Source: Streptomyces celluloflavus (GTDB taxonomy: Bacteria > Actinomycetota > Actinomycetes > Streptomycetales > Streptomycetaceae). From it: a stretch of DNA of 36,001 nucleotides. This document shows, piece by piece, positions 25,479 to 34,378 of this stretch. Made by a program: the position numbers and the translations under genes. How positions within the stretch are numbered: position 1 is the first letter of the stretch; each line of letters starts with the position of its first letter. Location of the stretch: NCBI GenBank assembly GCA_000720995.1, contig JOEL01000059.1, positions 1 through 36,001 of the forward strand. The letters are read 5' to 3'. A model generated the notes under the pieces. It saw nothing but the letters and a program-made list of their open reading frames with translations. It was not told where the DNA came from and searched no databases.

Positions 25479-26174
25479 ATGACAGCCGAAGACCTCCGGA
25501 ACGCCCCGCGTCCCGGAGCCCGCACCGTGGACGTCTGGTTCGACCCCGCCTGCCCCTACACCTGGCTGACCGCCCGCTGGCTGCGGGAGGCCGCCCGGGT
25601 CCGCCCGCTGCAACTGCGCTGGCACCTGATGAGCCTGGCCCTCCTCAACGAGGGCAGCGACGACGACCCCGAGGGTGACCCCGACGGGTACCTGATGGTG
25701 CCGGTGCGGATCGGCACCGCCGTGCGGCGTCACCACGGGCAGGAGGCCCTGGGCCGCTTCCACGCCTCGCTGTGGGCCGACCTCGACTCCCCCGGGGAAC
25801 GCGGGAACAGCAGAAAGTGGATCAACGATCCGGCCCTGGCCCTGACCGACGCGGGCCTGCCGACGGAACTGGCCGCGGCCGGGACCTCCACCGCGTACGA
25901 CGGGGAACTACGGGTCTCGCACGCGGAAGCCGTGCGGATCCTGGGCCCGCGGCCCGGGACGCCGGTGGTGACCGTCGGAGAGCCGGCGGAGCCGCACCGC
26001 CCCCCGTTGGCCTTCTTCGGGCCGGTCATCTCCCGCGTACCGAAGGGGGAGGAGGCGGGGCGGCTGTGGGACGGGACGCTGCTCGTGGCGGGTACGCCCG
26101 GTTTTCACGAGCTCAGGGGAAGGCCCGCCGACCCGGACCCGGACGTGACCGGACGGGACGTCGGTCCGGCGTGA
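25479..26174 (+). CDS. DsbA-family protein (mycothiol-dependent nitroreductase Rv2466c type)
   Basis: A 231-residue thioredoxin-fold protein starting at ATG 25479 behind AAGGAG. The active-site region is VDVWFDPACPYTW, so the CxxC of classical DsbA is CPYT and only the first cysteine is kept, as in many actinobacterial relatives of Rv2466c. LRWHLMSLALLNEG, then FFGPVISRVPKGEEAGRLWDG near the C-terminus, are family-typical. Rv2466c-type enzymes use mycothiol to reduce substrates including nitro prodrugs. It lies 61 bp past the permease gene and may be co-transcribed, suggesting a detoxification role beside the exporter (inference). Confidence 0.8.
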   Translation: MTAEDLRNAPRPGARTVDVWFDPACPYTWLTARWLREAARVRPLQLRWHLMSLALLNEGSDDDPEGDPDGYLMVPVRIGTAVRRHHGQEALGRFHASLWADLDSPGERGNSRKWINDPALALTDAGLPTELAAAGTSTAYDGELRVSHAEAVRILGPRPGTPVVTVGEPAEPHRPPLAFFGPVISRVPKGEEAGRLWDGTLLVAGTPGFHELRGRPADPDPDVTGRDVGPA

Positions 26175-26236
26175 CCGGACCCGCGCCGGCGGGCCGTCGA
26201 ACGGGACGTGCGGGAGCCTCCGGACTCGCGGGGCGG

Positions 26237-26603
26237 GTGTGGACGACGTTGAGCCACGGCTCGTCCGTCAGCCCGGCGGCGGGGACGCCCGCGTTGCGCC
26301 CTGTGTTGCCGACGGGGGCGTCGATCGGGCCGTGCCGGTCGACGGCTGCGTGCACGAAGGTGGCCACCGGCTCGGTGGAGCGGACGTCGCAGGTCCGCCC
26401 GTCGGCATCCATGCCCTTCTCGCGCAGGAGTTGACGGTCACGGCGTACGCGTCGGCGTCCCACGCGCAGAGGAGGGTCTGCGGGCCGTCCCTGCCGAGCG
26501 AGCGGGCCACGATGAGGCCGATCCAGCCGGTCGCCCCGGTGAGGACGGCGCCCGTCCTCCGGTTTCCTGTCCTGGTCCCTCCCGGATCGCGACATCGGAT
26601 GGA
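26237..26603 (-). pseudogene. Relic of an actIII-like SDR ketoreductase
   Basis: In one minus-strand frame TGAVLTGATGWIGLIVARSLG gives the NADPH-binding TGxxxGIG block (one Gly changed to Trp). After a frameshift near 26440 the next frame reads LLREKGMDADGRTCDVRST, FVHAAVDRHGPIDAPVGNTGRNAG (the normal NNAG is now NTGRNAG) and LTDEPWLNVVHT. This matches type II polyketide ketoreductases such as ActIII over about the first 120 residues. The rest, including the Ser-Tyr-Lys catalytic region, is missing. It is truncated, frameshifted and has lost key residues, so it is non-functional. Confidence 0.75.
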
Positions 26604-27127
26604 CGTACGCAGACCGGGGTGGCAACCGGCGCTCGACGGGCGGTGGATGGGCCGCGTTCACTGCGGGTCGAGCCATTCGGGAGAACGGACGGGAAACGTC
26701 GGCAGGTCCGGGGCCGGGACGTCCGGGCCCGCCGAACAGGAGTTGGTGTACGTGATCCGCGCCCCCTTCGACGCGGTCCGCAGCATCCCGGTGCACGAGG
26801 CGAAGAGCGGCACTTCGCCGTCCTGCCCACAGTGCGCGACGAACCGATCCGCGTGGTCGGGAACGACTCCGCGCGGTGCGCTCCCGGGGGACCTGCACGG
26901 CGCAGGCACTGATCCGCCGACTCTAAGGAGGCTGGCAGACTCCTGCCGGAGCTCGACGCCTCGGCGGCCCGGGTACGCACCGAGACACTCGTGACGCCGA
27001 CGCCCGCCGGAACCGTCCCGGTCCTCGAACGTCCGGCGAGCGCCCATCGGTTCCCGCGCGGAAGCGGCTCATGACATACGGTCCGAGCAAGAAGATCACG
27101 GTCTCCGAAGGTTGAGGTGAAGCCGTT
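26604..27127. other. Probable decayed coding DNA, unidentified
   Basis: About 520 bp with protein-like fragments switching frame on the plus strand (HFAVLPTVRDEPIRVVGND near 26812-26870; LLPELDASAARVRTETLVTPTPAGTVPVLERPA near 26943-27040), suggesting another broken gene I cannot name. The last 60 bp contain the ribosome-binding region of the MarR gene. Confidence 0.35.
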
Positions 27128-27565
27128 TTGAGGACACACATCCCCTATCTCTTGGCCGTGGCGAGCACCGTCGCGTCGCGCCGGATGGACCAGCGGCTGG
27201 CGGCCTACGACTTGACGGTGCGCCAGTATGGCCTGCTCGCCCAGCTCTCGCTGGAACCCGAGCTGACCATGGCCGAGCTGGCCCGCCAGCTCGGCATCGC
27301 CCGGCAGTCGGTGCACCAGCTCGTCAACGAACTCGTCGAGGTCGGCCATGTGCGCCGGCGTCCTGGCGCCGACGACCGCTCGCGCCGGCTGGAGATCACC
27401 GACACCGCGCACTACCTGCTGACCCGGATCGACGGGCCGCTGGAGCGGGCGGAAGCGGAGCTGCTCGGCGATCTCGCTCCTGACGAAGCCGAGACCCTGC
27501 GCGCCCTCCTGCAGCGCGTCCTGGCCCATGCCACCGACGACGAGACCTGGCTGCCCACCCGCTGA
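27128..27565 (+). CDS. MarR-family transcriptional regulator
   Basis: A 145-residue winged-helix protein: LTVRQYGLLAQLSLEPELTMAELARQLGIARQSVHQLVNELVEVGHVRRRPGADDRSRRLEITD contains the recognition helix and the Asp-Arg wing typical of MarR. The start is a TTG at 27128 after GAGGTG, with the normal N-terminus MRTHIPYLLAVAS. It is intact, although both flanks are decayed genes. It may regulate the exporter operon upstream; the palindrome at 23486 is a possible target (inference). Confidence 0.88.
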   Translation: MRTHIPYLLAVASTVASRRMDQRLAAYDLTVRQYGLLAQLSLEPELTMAELARQLGIARQSVHQLVNELVEVGHVRRRPGADDRSRRLEITDTAHYLLTRIDGPLERAEAELLGDLAPDEAETLRALLQRVLAHATDDETWLPTR

Positions 27566-27816
27566 CGTCGGCCCGGTGCGTACCGGCGCGAGGCGCGAGG
27601 CGTGTCCGACGGCCCGCGTATCAACGGAAGTCGAGGCCGTGCCGAGCTCCGGTCCCTGGCCCCGCCGCCATGCGTGTGCCGTCCGGAACCCTGGCCGCGC
27701 GGAGCGGCCGCCGCCCGCGCCTCCGGAGCCGCCCACGCTCGTCTGCTCCACGGACGCGACCTGGTGGGAACGATGCGGTAGCGGCACCTGGCCTCGCCCG
27801 GCCCCGGGAGCCGCGG

Positions 27817-28376
27817 GAGGACCCGCTCGCCGAATGCCTCGCCTGGACGGCGGCTCGCTACGGGGACTGGTTCACGCAAGATCCGGTGACCGTCCGGTGG
27901 GCCATTGACCCCGCCCCGGCCTCGCTGCGTCCGCCCACGGGCCTGCTGTGGGTCCCCGTCCGCTACGTCCCCTAAAACGGGCGGTTCGTGGTGCCGGAGT
28001 GGCGGCACGATCCACCCGCCCGGCGCCGGGTCCATCTCACCCTCGGGCTTTCCTTACGCGAGGTGATGGGGGCGGCCAGACCTCCTTACCGACGCTTCTG
28101 GGGGCGCTGGGCGAGTTGGACGCCGAGGTGATGGCCACCCTCCACGCCGGGCAGCCGGCCGAGGCCGGGAAGGTTCCCGCGAACGTGCGGGTGGTGGACT
28201 TCATCCCGCTGGACGCGCTGCTGCCATCCTGCTCGGCGATCGTGCACCCAGGCAGCTTCGGCACCGCGCAGAACGCGCTGGTGCACAACGCCCCACAAGT
28301 CGTCGTCCCCAACGACCTGTGGGATTTCCATCCCCGGGCAGAACTGATCTCCCCTGACCCGCTGTTGGGCCGATAG
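27817..28376 (+). pseudogene. Relic of an activator-dependent antibiotic glycosyltransferase
   Basis: The first segment reads EDPLAECLAWTAARYGDWFT...VRWAIDPAPASLRPPTGLLWVPVRYVP, then a TAA (27973-27975) where Tyr is expected. It continues NGRFVVPEWRHDPPARRRVHLTLGLSLREVMG. After a shift at a G-run near 28070 the next frame gives LLGALGELDAEVMATL, VRVVDFIPLDALLPSCSAIVHPGSFGTAQNAL and VPNDLWD. This corresponds to the middle and C-terminal domain of DesVII/DnrS-type glycosyltransferases, which attach deoxysugars to macrolides or anthracyclines. The first half and the last few dozen residues are missing; the HxGG-type motif now reads HPGSFGT. Confidence 0.75.
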
Positions 28377-28504
28377 CCATGGGATACCGGTCCCGGAGCG
28401 GAACCCGGCGCGGGGAAGGACCGCGTACCACCTGCGTTGTCCGCGTCGCCGGGCACAGGGCACAGGACGCACTGTCACATGCCGCGTCCCGCGTTCCTCT
28501 CATC

Positions 28505-29410
28505 TCAGCTGTGTGTCCGGTACTTCTTGCCTGCCGATGCCACGTACTCCGACCAGCTGGCGACGTCCTTGCGGTCGGGCGCCTTGATCTTGGGGTCCAC
28601 GCCGTAGTCCGAGAACTCCTCGGTGATCCGCTCGTCGCCCTTGGGAGTCCTCCCCTTTTCTTCCTCCTTGACGATGAGGCCGTCCTCGTCGACCCATACG
28701 TCGATCTGCGCCTTGTCCATGCCGGACTTCTTGGTCTGCAGCAGGTACAGGTCCCGGTAGTCCTTCGTCATGGCCGGGCCCTCGTAGCGCTCCAGGTCGG
28801 CGAGAACGACCGTGCCCCGGTAGTGGTCGGCGGCACGGCTGCCCACCGTTTCACGGCCGATGTGCCGGAGATCCTTGGAGACGGCCAGCAGCGCGCTGAC
28901 CCACTTCTTCATGGCTCCCTGGACACGCCGCTCGGGGTTCTCCTTCGGCTTTTCCCTGGACTTCCCCTGGGACGGGGCCGACGGCTTCGGGGCAGAGTCG
29001 AGATCTTCCATGGTGTACCAGGACTTGCCCGGTACGTCGCTCGTGGCCAGGTACAACACCCCGCCGACGGACAGGATATGAGTACCACCGGAAGCGGCGC
29101 CCTTCGACTTCCCGCCGAAGGTCTTGGTCTCGGTGGCCTCAGGCTCGTTCTGGAACGTCATCTCGGCACGGGACTCAGGCTCGCTACCGGTCTTGCCCGT
29201 CTCGACCGTCCGGTACGAGTTCTGCTGCGCCATCTTCTCCAGGGCCGCCTTCAACACGGCGGGGGCGTCGGCCCGCTTGCCGGTCGCGTCGCCGGGACGG
29301 CTGGAGGCGTCCTTGCCCTCCGACGACTTGGTGTCGCTGCCGCACGCCGTCAGGCCCATGATCAGAGCGGCGCTGGTCACCGCCATCGCGGTCTTCCGGA
29401 TCGTCTTCAC
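28505..29410 (-). CDS. Secreted lipoprotein (LppX/LprAFG-like)
   Basis: A 301-residue protein with a lipoprotein signal peptide: basic MKTIRKT, a hydrophobic core, and lipobox LTAC with the lipidated Cys at 23. A low-complexity Ser/Lys/Asp linker follows to about residue 50. The body (VLKAALEKMAQQNSYRT...) resembles streptomycete lipoproteins of the LppX/LolA-like fold, with TKKSGMDKAQIDVWVDEDGLIVKEE as the typical beta-strand region. Start GTG 29410 follows AAAGGA. It should sit on the outer face of the membrane; the ligand is unknown. No operon partner is seen. Confidence 0.82.
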   Translation of the reverse strand: MKTIRKTAMAVTSAALIMGLTACGSDTKSSEGKDASSRPGDATGKRADAPAVLKAALEKMAQQNSYRTVETGKTGSEPESRAEMTFQNEPEATETKTFGGKSKGAASGGTHILSVGGVLYLATSDVPGKSWYTMEDLDSAPKPSAPSQGKSREKPKENPERRVQGAMKKWVSALLAVSKDLRHIGRETVGSRAADHYRGTVVLADLERYEGPAMTKDYRDLYLLQTKKSGMDKAQIDVWVDEDGLIVKEEEKGRTPKGDERITEEFSDYGVDPKIKAPDRKDVASWSEYVASAGKKYRTHS

Positions 29411-29955
29411 AGCTTTTGCTGTCCTTTGTCAGACATGAAGGAAACGGATGGAGACTACATGCTTTCGCCGCACATGTTCGATTTATTTACCCACGGGGCT
29501 GATCGACCGCGGCGCAGACTGATGGGGCACTGTCACCGTGTGCGGCTCGTGCCACGCGGACGACGCCATCCGCGAACCTCGGATTCCCCCGGCGCGGGTC
29601 CAATCAAGGTGAGCGTGTTCTCACCGGGCAGTTTTGGCCCCGGTTGAAGCTCACGAAGAAGAAATTCCGGCAACTGACGGCGTTCGGGCTGGAGTGGGCA
29701 GCCTGACGGCGGTGGTGCAGAGCGGCCCCGGCCTCGCTCGTCCCATCATGGGGACCGTGAACTGTCCCGCACACTCCACACTGACGCGGGCCGAAATGGA
29801 GTCCGGTGCGTTGACAACGGAGTCCGGTGCGTTGACCACGAACCTTCACCGGGTGGAGTGACACTCTGCTATGAGTCGGGGGGCTTGTCCGCGGCCGGTT
29901 TCACACTCGATCTCGCATGGTCGGAATCGCGTGGGGCTCAGGCGAACCAGCTGTC
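29411..29955. other. Intergenic region with a short tandem repeat
   Basis: About 545 bp between two minus-strand genes. No convincing gene is seen. The start of the region is the upstream zone of the lipoprotein gene and is locally AT-rich (29482-29500). A 21-bp tandem repeat is listed separately. Confidence 0.5.
29799..29840. repeat. Two tandem copies of a 21-bp unit
   Basis: Each copy reads GGAGTCCGGTGCGTTGAC followed by AAC or CAC (20 of 21 identical). Each contains TTGAC, similar to a -35 box, but no matching -10 box is evident. Confidence 0.75.
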
Positions 29956-30387
29956 CTAGGCAGTGCTGTCCTGGGGCGGGTCCGGGAGCAGTTGATAAAA
30001 CTTCCATGCGTAGTCGTACGGATCGATGCATTCGGCGTATCGCTCGCCCCACGGTGCGTTGAGCGGGTCGGTGGTGACCGTGGCTCCGGCTGAGCGGCAG
30101 TAGTCCGCAATCGCGTCGACGTTGTCCACCTCGATACCGATGACAACGCCGAGGCCCCGCGGCCCGGTTCTCGTCATGTGTTCACGGTCGCTGTCAGGGA
30201 ACGGCATACCGGTCAAGGAATCGACGAGCAACTGAAGGTCACCACGTCTCAGGATCGCCATGATCGGCCGGCCGTCTGGACTTGATATCGACCCGGCCTG
30301 CTCGAACCCGAGCCCCGCGTAGAAGATGGCCGCCTCGGTCACGTCCTCGACACGCAGCCCTACCCGGAAGGGAGCTTCAGCGGCCAT
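29956..30387 (-). CDS. VOC-family (glyoxalase/bleomycin-resistance fold) protein
   Basis: A 143-residue protein with the beta-alpha-beta-beta-beta pattern: FRVGLRVEDVTEAAIFYAGLGFEQ...PIMAILRRGDLQLLVD, then GVVIGIEVDNVDAIADYCRSAGATVTTDPLNAPWGERYAECIDPYDYAWKFYQ. The final Asp-Pro-Tyr-Asp segment is where the metal-ligand Glu region of the family lies. Start ATG 30387 follows GGAG; an upstream in-frame ATG at 30423 is less likely. VOC proteins act as metalloenzymes or drug-sequestering resistance proteins; which applies here is not known. Confidence 0.85.
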   Translation of the reverse strand: MAAEAPFRVGLRVEDVTEAAIFYAGLGFEQAGSISSPDGRPIMAILRRGDLQLLVDSLTGMPFPDSDREHMTRTGPRGLGVVIGIEVDNVDAIADYCRSAGATVTTDPLNAPWGERYAECIDPYDYAWKFYQLLPDPPQDSTA

Positions 30388-30464
30388 TGCGTCTCCATTC
30401 GGCGAACGATCTCGGATAGGCACGATGCATCAGCGCAGGGAGCCGTGGCCAGTACAGGGGTTGG

Positions 30465-30960
30465 TCATGCGGTTTTGGATCGGGGGCGGCCGCCGGGCCC
30501 GCGGTCCCGGCGTTCGCTGCGGGTCTCGGCGCGTTCGTGGCGCGTTTGCGACGTGGCGCGGCCAGGACGTCGGAGTGGCGGGCGTTGGCGTTGCGCCACC
30601 GCAGGTAGCCCTGGAGCTTCCGGGCGAGCAAGGTGCGGTGGGGTGGTCGGAACCCGCCCATGACTCAAGTTACGCGAGGAACCGAACTGGGCCTCGATTG
30701 GATGGGCCCACGACGCTCTCTTCGGCGTCCGGCACAACTCGGCCATGTTCCTCTCCGCCCAGGTCCGTATCACCAGGGTCTTGTTCGCCGACACGCTGTC
30801 CGTGATCACGTAAATGGCGGCGGCGCCGTCGGGGCGGGCGGCCCGGATCGACTTCAGCGTCGCCAGGCTGTGACCCGCCGCCTTTGCGGCGGCGGGTCAC
30901 ACCCCACAGGCGGTCATCGTCCTTGACACCGAAGCCAGCCCTGGTAGCCCTTGTCACACA
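30465..30960 (-). pseudogene. Relic of an IS630-family transposase (C-terminal half)
   Basis: Minus-strand fragments in different frames line up with IS630 enzymes: DDRLWGVTRRRKGG, LATLKSIRAARPDGAAAIYVITDSVSANK (the second catalytic Asp, normally LDNLSAHK), VIRTWAERNMAELCRTPKRASWAHPIEAQFG (with the catalytic Glu) and LARKLQGYLRWRNANARHSDVLA. At least two frameshifts separate them and the N-terminal half is gone. A perfect 13-bp inverted repeat at 30870-30900 is part of the coding relic. Confidence 0.75.
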
Positions 30961-31080
30961 ACCCAGTCGACTGGCGGTCCAGGCCATGAACGAAGGCGAC
31001 AACTGTCACAGAGGCAGGCTTCTCGTCACCAAGATCTTCGGTCCCCGGCTGCGTTCCGTTGTCCTGCGTGTCAACGGGCC

Positions 31081-31491
31081 TCAAGAATCGAGCACTGCGG
31101 CGACGGCCTCGATCTCAACGAGCTGGTCGTTGTAACCGAGCACAGTGACGCCCATCAGGGTGCTGGGAACGTCGTGGTCACCGAACGCGTCCCGGACTAC
31201 CTTCCAGGCGGCCACCAAGTCCTCCTGACGGGCTGACGCGACGAGGACTCTTGTACTGATGACGTCCTGGAGTGACGCACCGGCTGCAGCGAGGGCAGCC
31301 TGCATGTTCTCGACGGCTTTCGCTGCCTGGCCCGGGTAGTCCCCGATCGCTGCCGTGGAACCGTCATCGTTCAGCGGACACGCCCCGGCAAGGAATATCA
31401 GGCGCGATTCAGCGGGCGCCGTGGCCGCGTAGGCGTACTCGGCGACGTCGGAGAGGGAATCCGACCGGATCAAAGTGATGGCACGAACCAC
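31081..31491 (-). CDS. RidA-family (YjgF/YER057c/UK114) protein
   Basis: A 136-residue protein of the RidA superfamily, which hydrolyses reactive enamine/imine intermediates or has related roles. Typical blocks are SRLIFLAGACPLNDDGSTAAIGDYPGQAAKAVENMQAALAAAGASLQDVISTRVLVAS and a C-terminal STLMGVTVLGYNDQLVEIEAVAAV. The catalytic Arg of true RidA (usually in the C-terminal RxxVxVxxLP region) is not present, so it is probably from another subfamily. I chose GTG 31491, which has AAAGGA nine bases upstream; the frame is open further but passes into unrelated DNA. Confidence 0.85.
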   Translation of the reverse strand: MVRAITLIRSDSLSDVAEYAYAATAPAESRLIFLAGACPLNDDGSTAAIGDYPGQAAKAVENMQAALAAAGASLQDVISTRVLVASARQEDLVAAWKVVRDAFGDHDVPSTLMGVTVLGYNDQLVEIEAVAAVLDS

Positions 31492-31661
31492 GGTTGTCTG
31501 GATCCTTTCGCGTCGGGCGGGGAGCGCGGACATTCTGCCCATGCCCCGTTGGAAACCGCCTCCCCTTTTCTCCGCCGGCCGTCCACACAATGACTGCCGA
31601 TGGAGATCGACCGCGAGCCGAGTGGTGGCGATGGCAGTCGCCTTGATTTCGCTCCTCGACC

Positions 31662-33197
31662 GTGAACATCGTGGTCGAGTCCGCTGTGGCGAATGACGAG
31701 GCGATACGCATCGAGGCCCGGTGCACCGCCCCCGGCGCCCACTGCCCTGTGTGCGGTGACTGGTCGAGCCGACCCCACCCCTCCTACCTGCGTTCTTCTG
31801 CGGATCTTCCCTGTGTCGGGAGACAGTCCGCCGCGTGGTTGCGCGTCCGCCGCTTCCTCTGCGCGAACACGGGCTGCCCACGCCGGACGTTCATCGAGCA
31901 GGCACCGGGCCTGACCAGGCCACACGGCCGGACCACTGAACGTCTGCGCTCGACGATGGACACGCTGAGCCTCGCGCTGACTGGCCGGGCCGGAGCCCGT
32001 ATCGCCGCTCACATCGGCATCGCTACCCACCGCAACACCTTGCTGCGCCGTGTGATGGACCTGCCCGATCCGGCCCCCACGGAGCCCCGGGCGATCGGTG
32101 TGGACGACTTCACCCTGCACAGGGGCCACGTCTGCGACACGGTGATCACCGACGCCGTCACGCACCGAGTCCTGGATCTGCTGCCAAAGCGGGACGCCGC
32201 GACGTCGGCGCCGTGGCTGGCGGCGCATTCTGAGATCGAGGTGATCTGCCGCGACCGGGCCGGCGCCTACGTGGATGCCGCAGACGCGGCGGCATCCCAA
32301 GCCCAACAAGTCGCAGATTGCTTCCACTTGCGGCAGAACATAGCCAATTCGGTCAAGCGGACCGTCACCGGCCACCGTCCCTGTTTGTACGAACTCCCGC
32401 TACTGGAGCCGGAGTCCGTACCGGAGTGAGAAACGCCAGCCCCCGACGACGCCAAAGGCGAGGCCCTGCCCGACTCGACCAGGCGGATGGCCGACCGGCA
32501 CAGCGCCCATCGCGCCCCGGTCCACGAGTTCCCCGACCAGGGCATGAGGATGTGGGAGGCCGCCCGTCGCCTGAGCTGGGGCGCAGTACCGTACGCCGCT
32601 ATGCCCAGGCGAAGCGACGGCAGGACACGGTGAAGGGACATCGGCGCCGACGGCGGATCAAGCTCGGCCCGTTCAAGCCCTGTCTGACCCAGCGATGGGA
32701 GGAGACCGGCGGCCAGATCACTGGCCGAGCCCTGCACACCGAGATCACCGTCTGGGGCTCACCGGCGCCTACAGCCTGCTGTCCCAATGGAAGCGGCAGG
32801 ACCTGCTCCCGCCGGATAATGCGCCACCGCCTCCTCCTCCGTCCGTCCGGCAGGTCACCGGCTGGCTGACCCGCCGTAAGGCAGTTCTGGCCCACTGGCC
32901 CCGAGCTAGACGGACGCCACCGCCCGTCTGGTCACCTGGTTCGCCGGGATGCTCACCCTCCTGGAAGGCGAACGCCTCACCGACTGGATCACCGAGGCCA
33001 TGACCTCCAGCCCGACCGGCATCAGCACCTTCGCCCTCGGGCTGAACAGCGATTACAGCGCCGTTCACTCCGGTCTCACCACCCACTGGAAGTCCAGTCC
33101 CGTCGAGGGCGCTGTGAACCGAATCAAGGTGTTCAATTGGCAAGTTTCCGGCCGCGCTGGCTTGCCGTTTCCCCGCAAGCGCTTTCCTCTCGCCTGA
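31662..33197 (+). pseudogene. Degenerate ISL3-family transposase
   Basis: The first 255 codons (GTG 31662 to TGA 32429) keep the zinc-ribbon segment CPVCGDWSSRPHPSY...CANTGCPRRTF and the catalytic core IGVDDFTLHRGHVCDTVITDAVTHRVLDLLP...VICRDRAGAYVDAA...QVADCFHLRQNI (first and second Asp). After the stop, homologous pieces continue in shifting frames to 33197: an HTH-like RSTVRRYAQAKRR, YSLLSQWKRQDLLPP, and the C-terminal LNSDYSAVHSGLTTHWKSSPVEGAVNRIKVFNWQVSGRAGLPFPRKR block with the final Glu. It is inactive; the ends of the IS were not found. Confidence 0.8.
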
Positions 33198-33200
33198 CGC

Positions 33201-33541
33201 TCCGTAACCGGGCCACAGGACTTGGACCAAGCCCTCATACGAAAGCCAGGGTCCGGTGTGAACGAGGGCCGACGTCGGGCCATTCATGGTGTGGATGGAC
33301 TCGCTTGTGGCCGCCGGTCTTCGGTGAGATTGAGAGCCACCCTTGTCGGGTGACGTGTGCTGTGCGGCGCGAAGTATCCGGGATGTCCGGTGAGGTGGGG
33401 CGGACAGCTTGATGGCAGGGGACCTTCGGGGTACCTCCCTGACAGGCGTGGCTTGTAGGGCCCGGCCCTGTTGGTGAGGGCGGACCCCGGGCCGGTGGGT
33501 TGATCGGTCCGCGAGTCTTGATCGCTGCCGAGCCTGCTGGT
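33201..33541. other. Intergenic region before the second GNAT gene
   Basis: About 340 bp following the ISL3 relic. No gene or stable RNA structure is recognised. The last 30 bp contain the promoter of the GNAT gene. Confidence 0.5.
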
Positions 33542-33547
33542 TAGGTT
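33518..33547 (+). promoter_or_regulatory. Leaderless promoter of the GNAT gene at 33555
   Basis: TTGATC (33518-33523) and TAGGTT (33542-33547) are separated by 18 bp. The -10 box ends 7 bp before the ATG and there is no Shine-Dalgarno sequence, so transcription and translation probably start at the same base. Confidence 0.65.
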
Positions 33548-33554
33548 GGCCGGC

Positions 33555-34103
33555 ATGACTGAGCTCGGACCCGTCGCCTGGCCACCTGCTCCGATCAGGA
33601 CCGAGCGGCTCGTACTCCGCGAGTCCGAGGCCCGGGACCGTGCGGCGTTCATCGAGCTGTTCGCCTCGCCAGAGGTGGGCACCTACATCGGTGGCCCTCG
33701 ACCGCGCGATGAGCTCGAGCGCGCGATGCCCGAGGTGGCCGGGCGGCGTCCTGGCCTTTTCGTGGTCGATCTCGAGGGAACGATGATCGGCATGATCACG
33801 CTCGATCGGCGCGACGCGGAGCATCCGGGTCACATCCGTCCGGATGCCGGGGAGGCCGGGCTCGGCTACCTGTTCCTGCCGCAGGCGTGGGGACGCGGGT
33901 ACGCCGCCGAGGCGTGCGCAGCGGTACTCGACTGGTTCGCCGACGCGCTTCCCGGCGAGCAGGTGGTGCTCTGCACCCAGGCCGCCAACGACCGCGCGAT
34001 GCGCCTCGCGGCGAAGCTGGGGTTCACCGAGGTGGAGCGGTTCGAGGACTATGGCGCCGAGCAGTGGTTCGGCGTGCGGTCCTCGGTCACGCCGCCTGGT
34101 TGA
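33555..34103 (+). CDS. GNAT-family N-acetyltransferase
   Basis: A 182-residue Acetyltransf_3 protein: IRTERLVLRESEARDRAAFIELFASPEVGTYIGGPRPR is the RimJ/RimL-type N-terminus, GEAGLGYLFLPQAWGRGYAAEACAAVLDWF carries the acetyl-CoA-binding loop, and VVLCTQAANDRAMRLAAKLGFTEVERFEDYG is the C-terminal half. The ATG at 33555 fits a leaderless mRNA. The acceptor is unknown; related proteins acetylate ribosomal proteins or drugs. It stands alone between mobile-element debris and an exonuclease relic. Confidence 0.9.
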   Translation: MTELGPVAWPPAPIRTERLVLRESEARDRAAFIELFASPEVGTYIGGPRPRDELERAMPEVAGRRPGLFVVDLEGTMIGMITLDRRDAEHPGHIRPDAGEAGLGYLFLPQAWGRGYAAEACAAVLDWFADALPGEQVVLCTQAANDRAMRLAAKLGFTEVERFEDYGAEQWFGVRSSVTPPG

Positions 34104-34340
34104 GCTCGCGGGGCGGGTCTGGGCAACTCTGTCCCATCCGCCAGACGACGCGGCAGACGGCAAGGGCGTCGGCAGAGTGCGCTCCGCCGCGCTCTGCGCG
34201 GTAGCGGCCGGAGCAAGGTTTGATTGCGAGTTTCCTGCTGCCCTGGCAGAACTGGTCCACATGCTTGTCGAGGACGCGCGGGTCGACCACCCGCAGGGCG
34301 TCGGCGAGGTGTGGAAGTGCTTGGGGCCCGCAGTCCTTGG
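34104..34340 (-). pseudogene. Relic of a DEDDh 3'-5' exonuclease (C-terminal part)
   Basis: The minus strand reads VVDPRVLDKHVDQFCQGSRKL, then after degenerate sequence GGAHSADALAVCRVVWRMGQSCPDPPREL, ending in TGA at about 34102. This resembles the last third of DNA polymerase III epsilon-like exonucleases, where 'V-x-DPxVLDKxVD-x-YRKGSRKL' is followed by 'AHxAxxDALAxxRVxWR' containing the final catalytic His and Asp. The N-terminal DxE part is absent and the middle is altered. The mycosin-like gene starts in the opposite direction right next to it. Confidence 0.5.
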
Positions 34341-34378
34341 GCTGCGGGTTCCAGCGCTATAAGGAAAGGTGTTACAGC

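Noticed and set aside
26438-27787. 449-codon minus-strand frame over the ketoreductase relic and the MarR gene
   Set aside because: It is antisense to the clear MarR gene and mixes frames of the relic; no family resemblance.
30870-30900. Perfect 13-bp stem hairpin with a 5-nt loop, terminator-like
   Set aside because: It lies inside the IS630 transposase relic and is produced by the coding sequence for its Arg-rich motif; no gene ends just before it.
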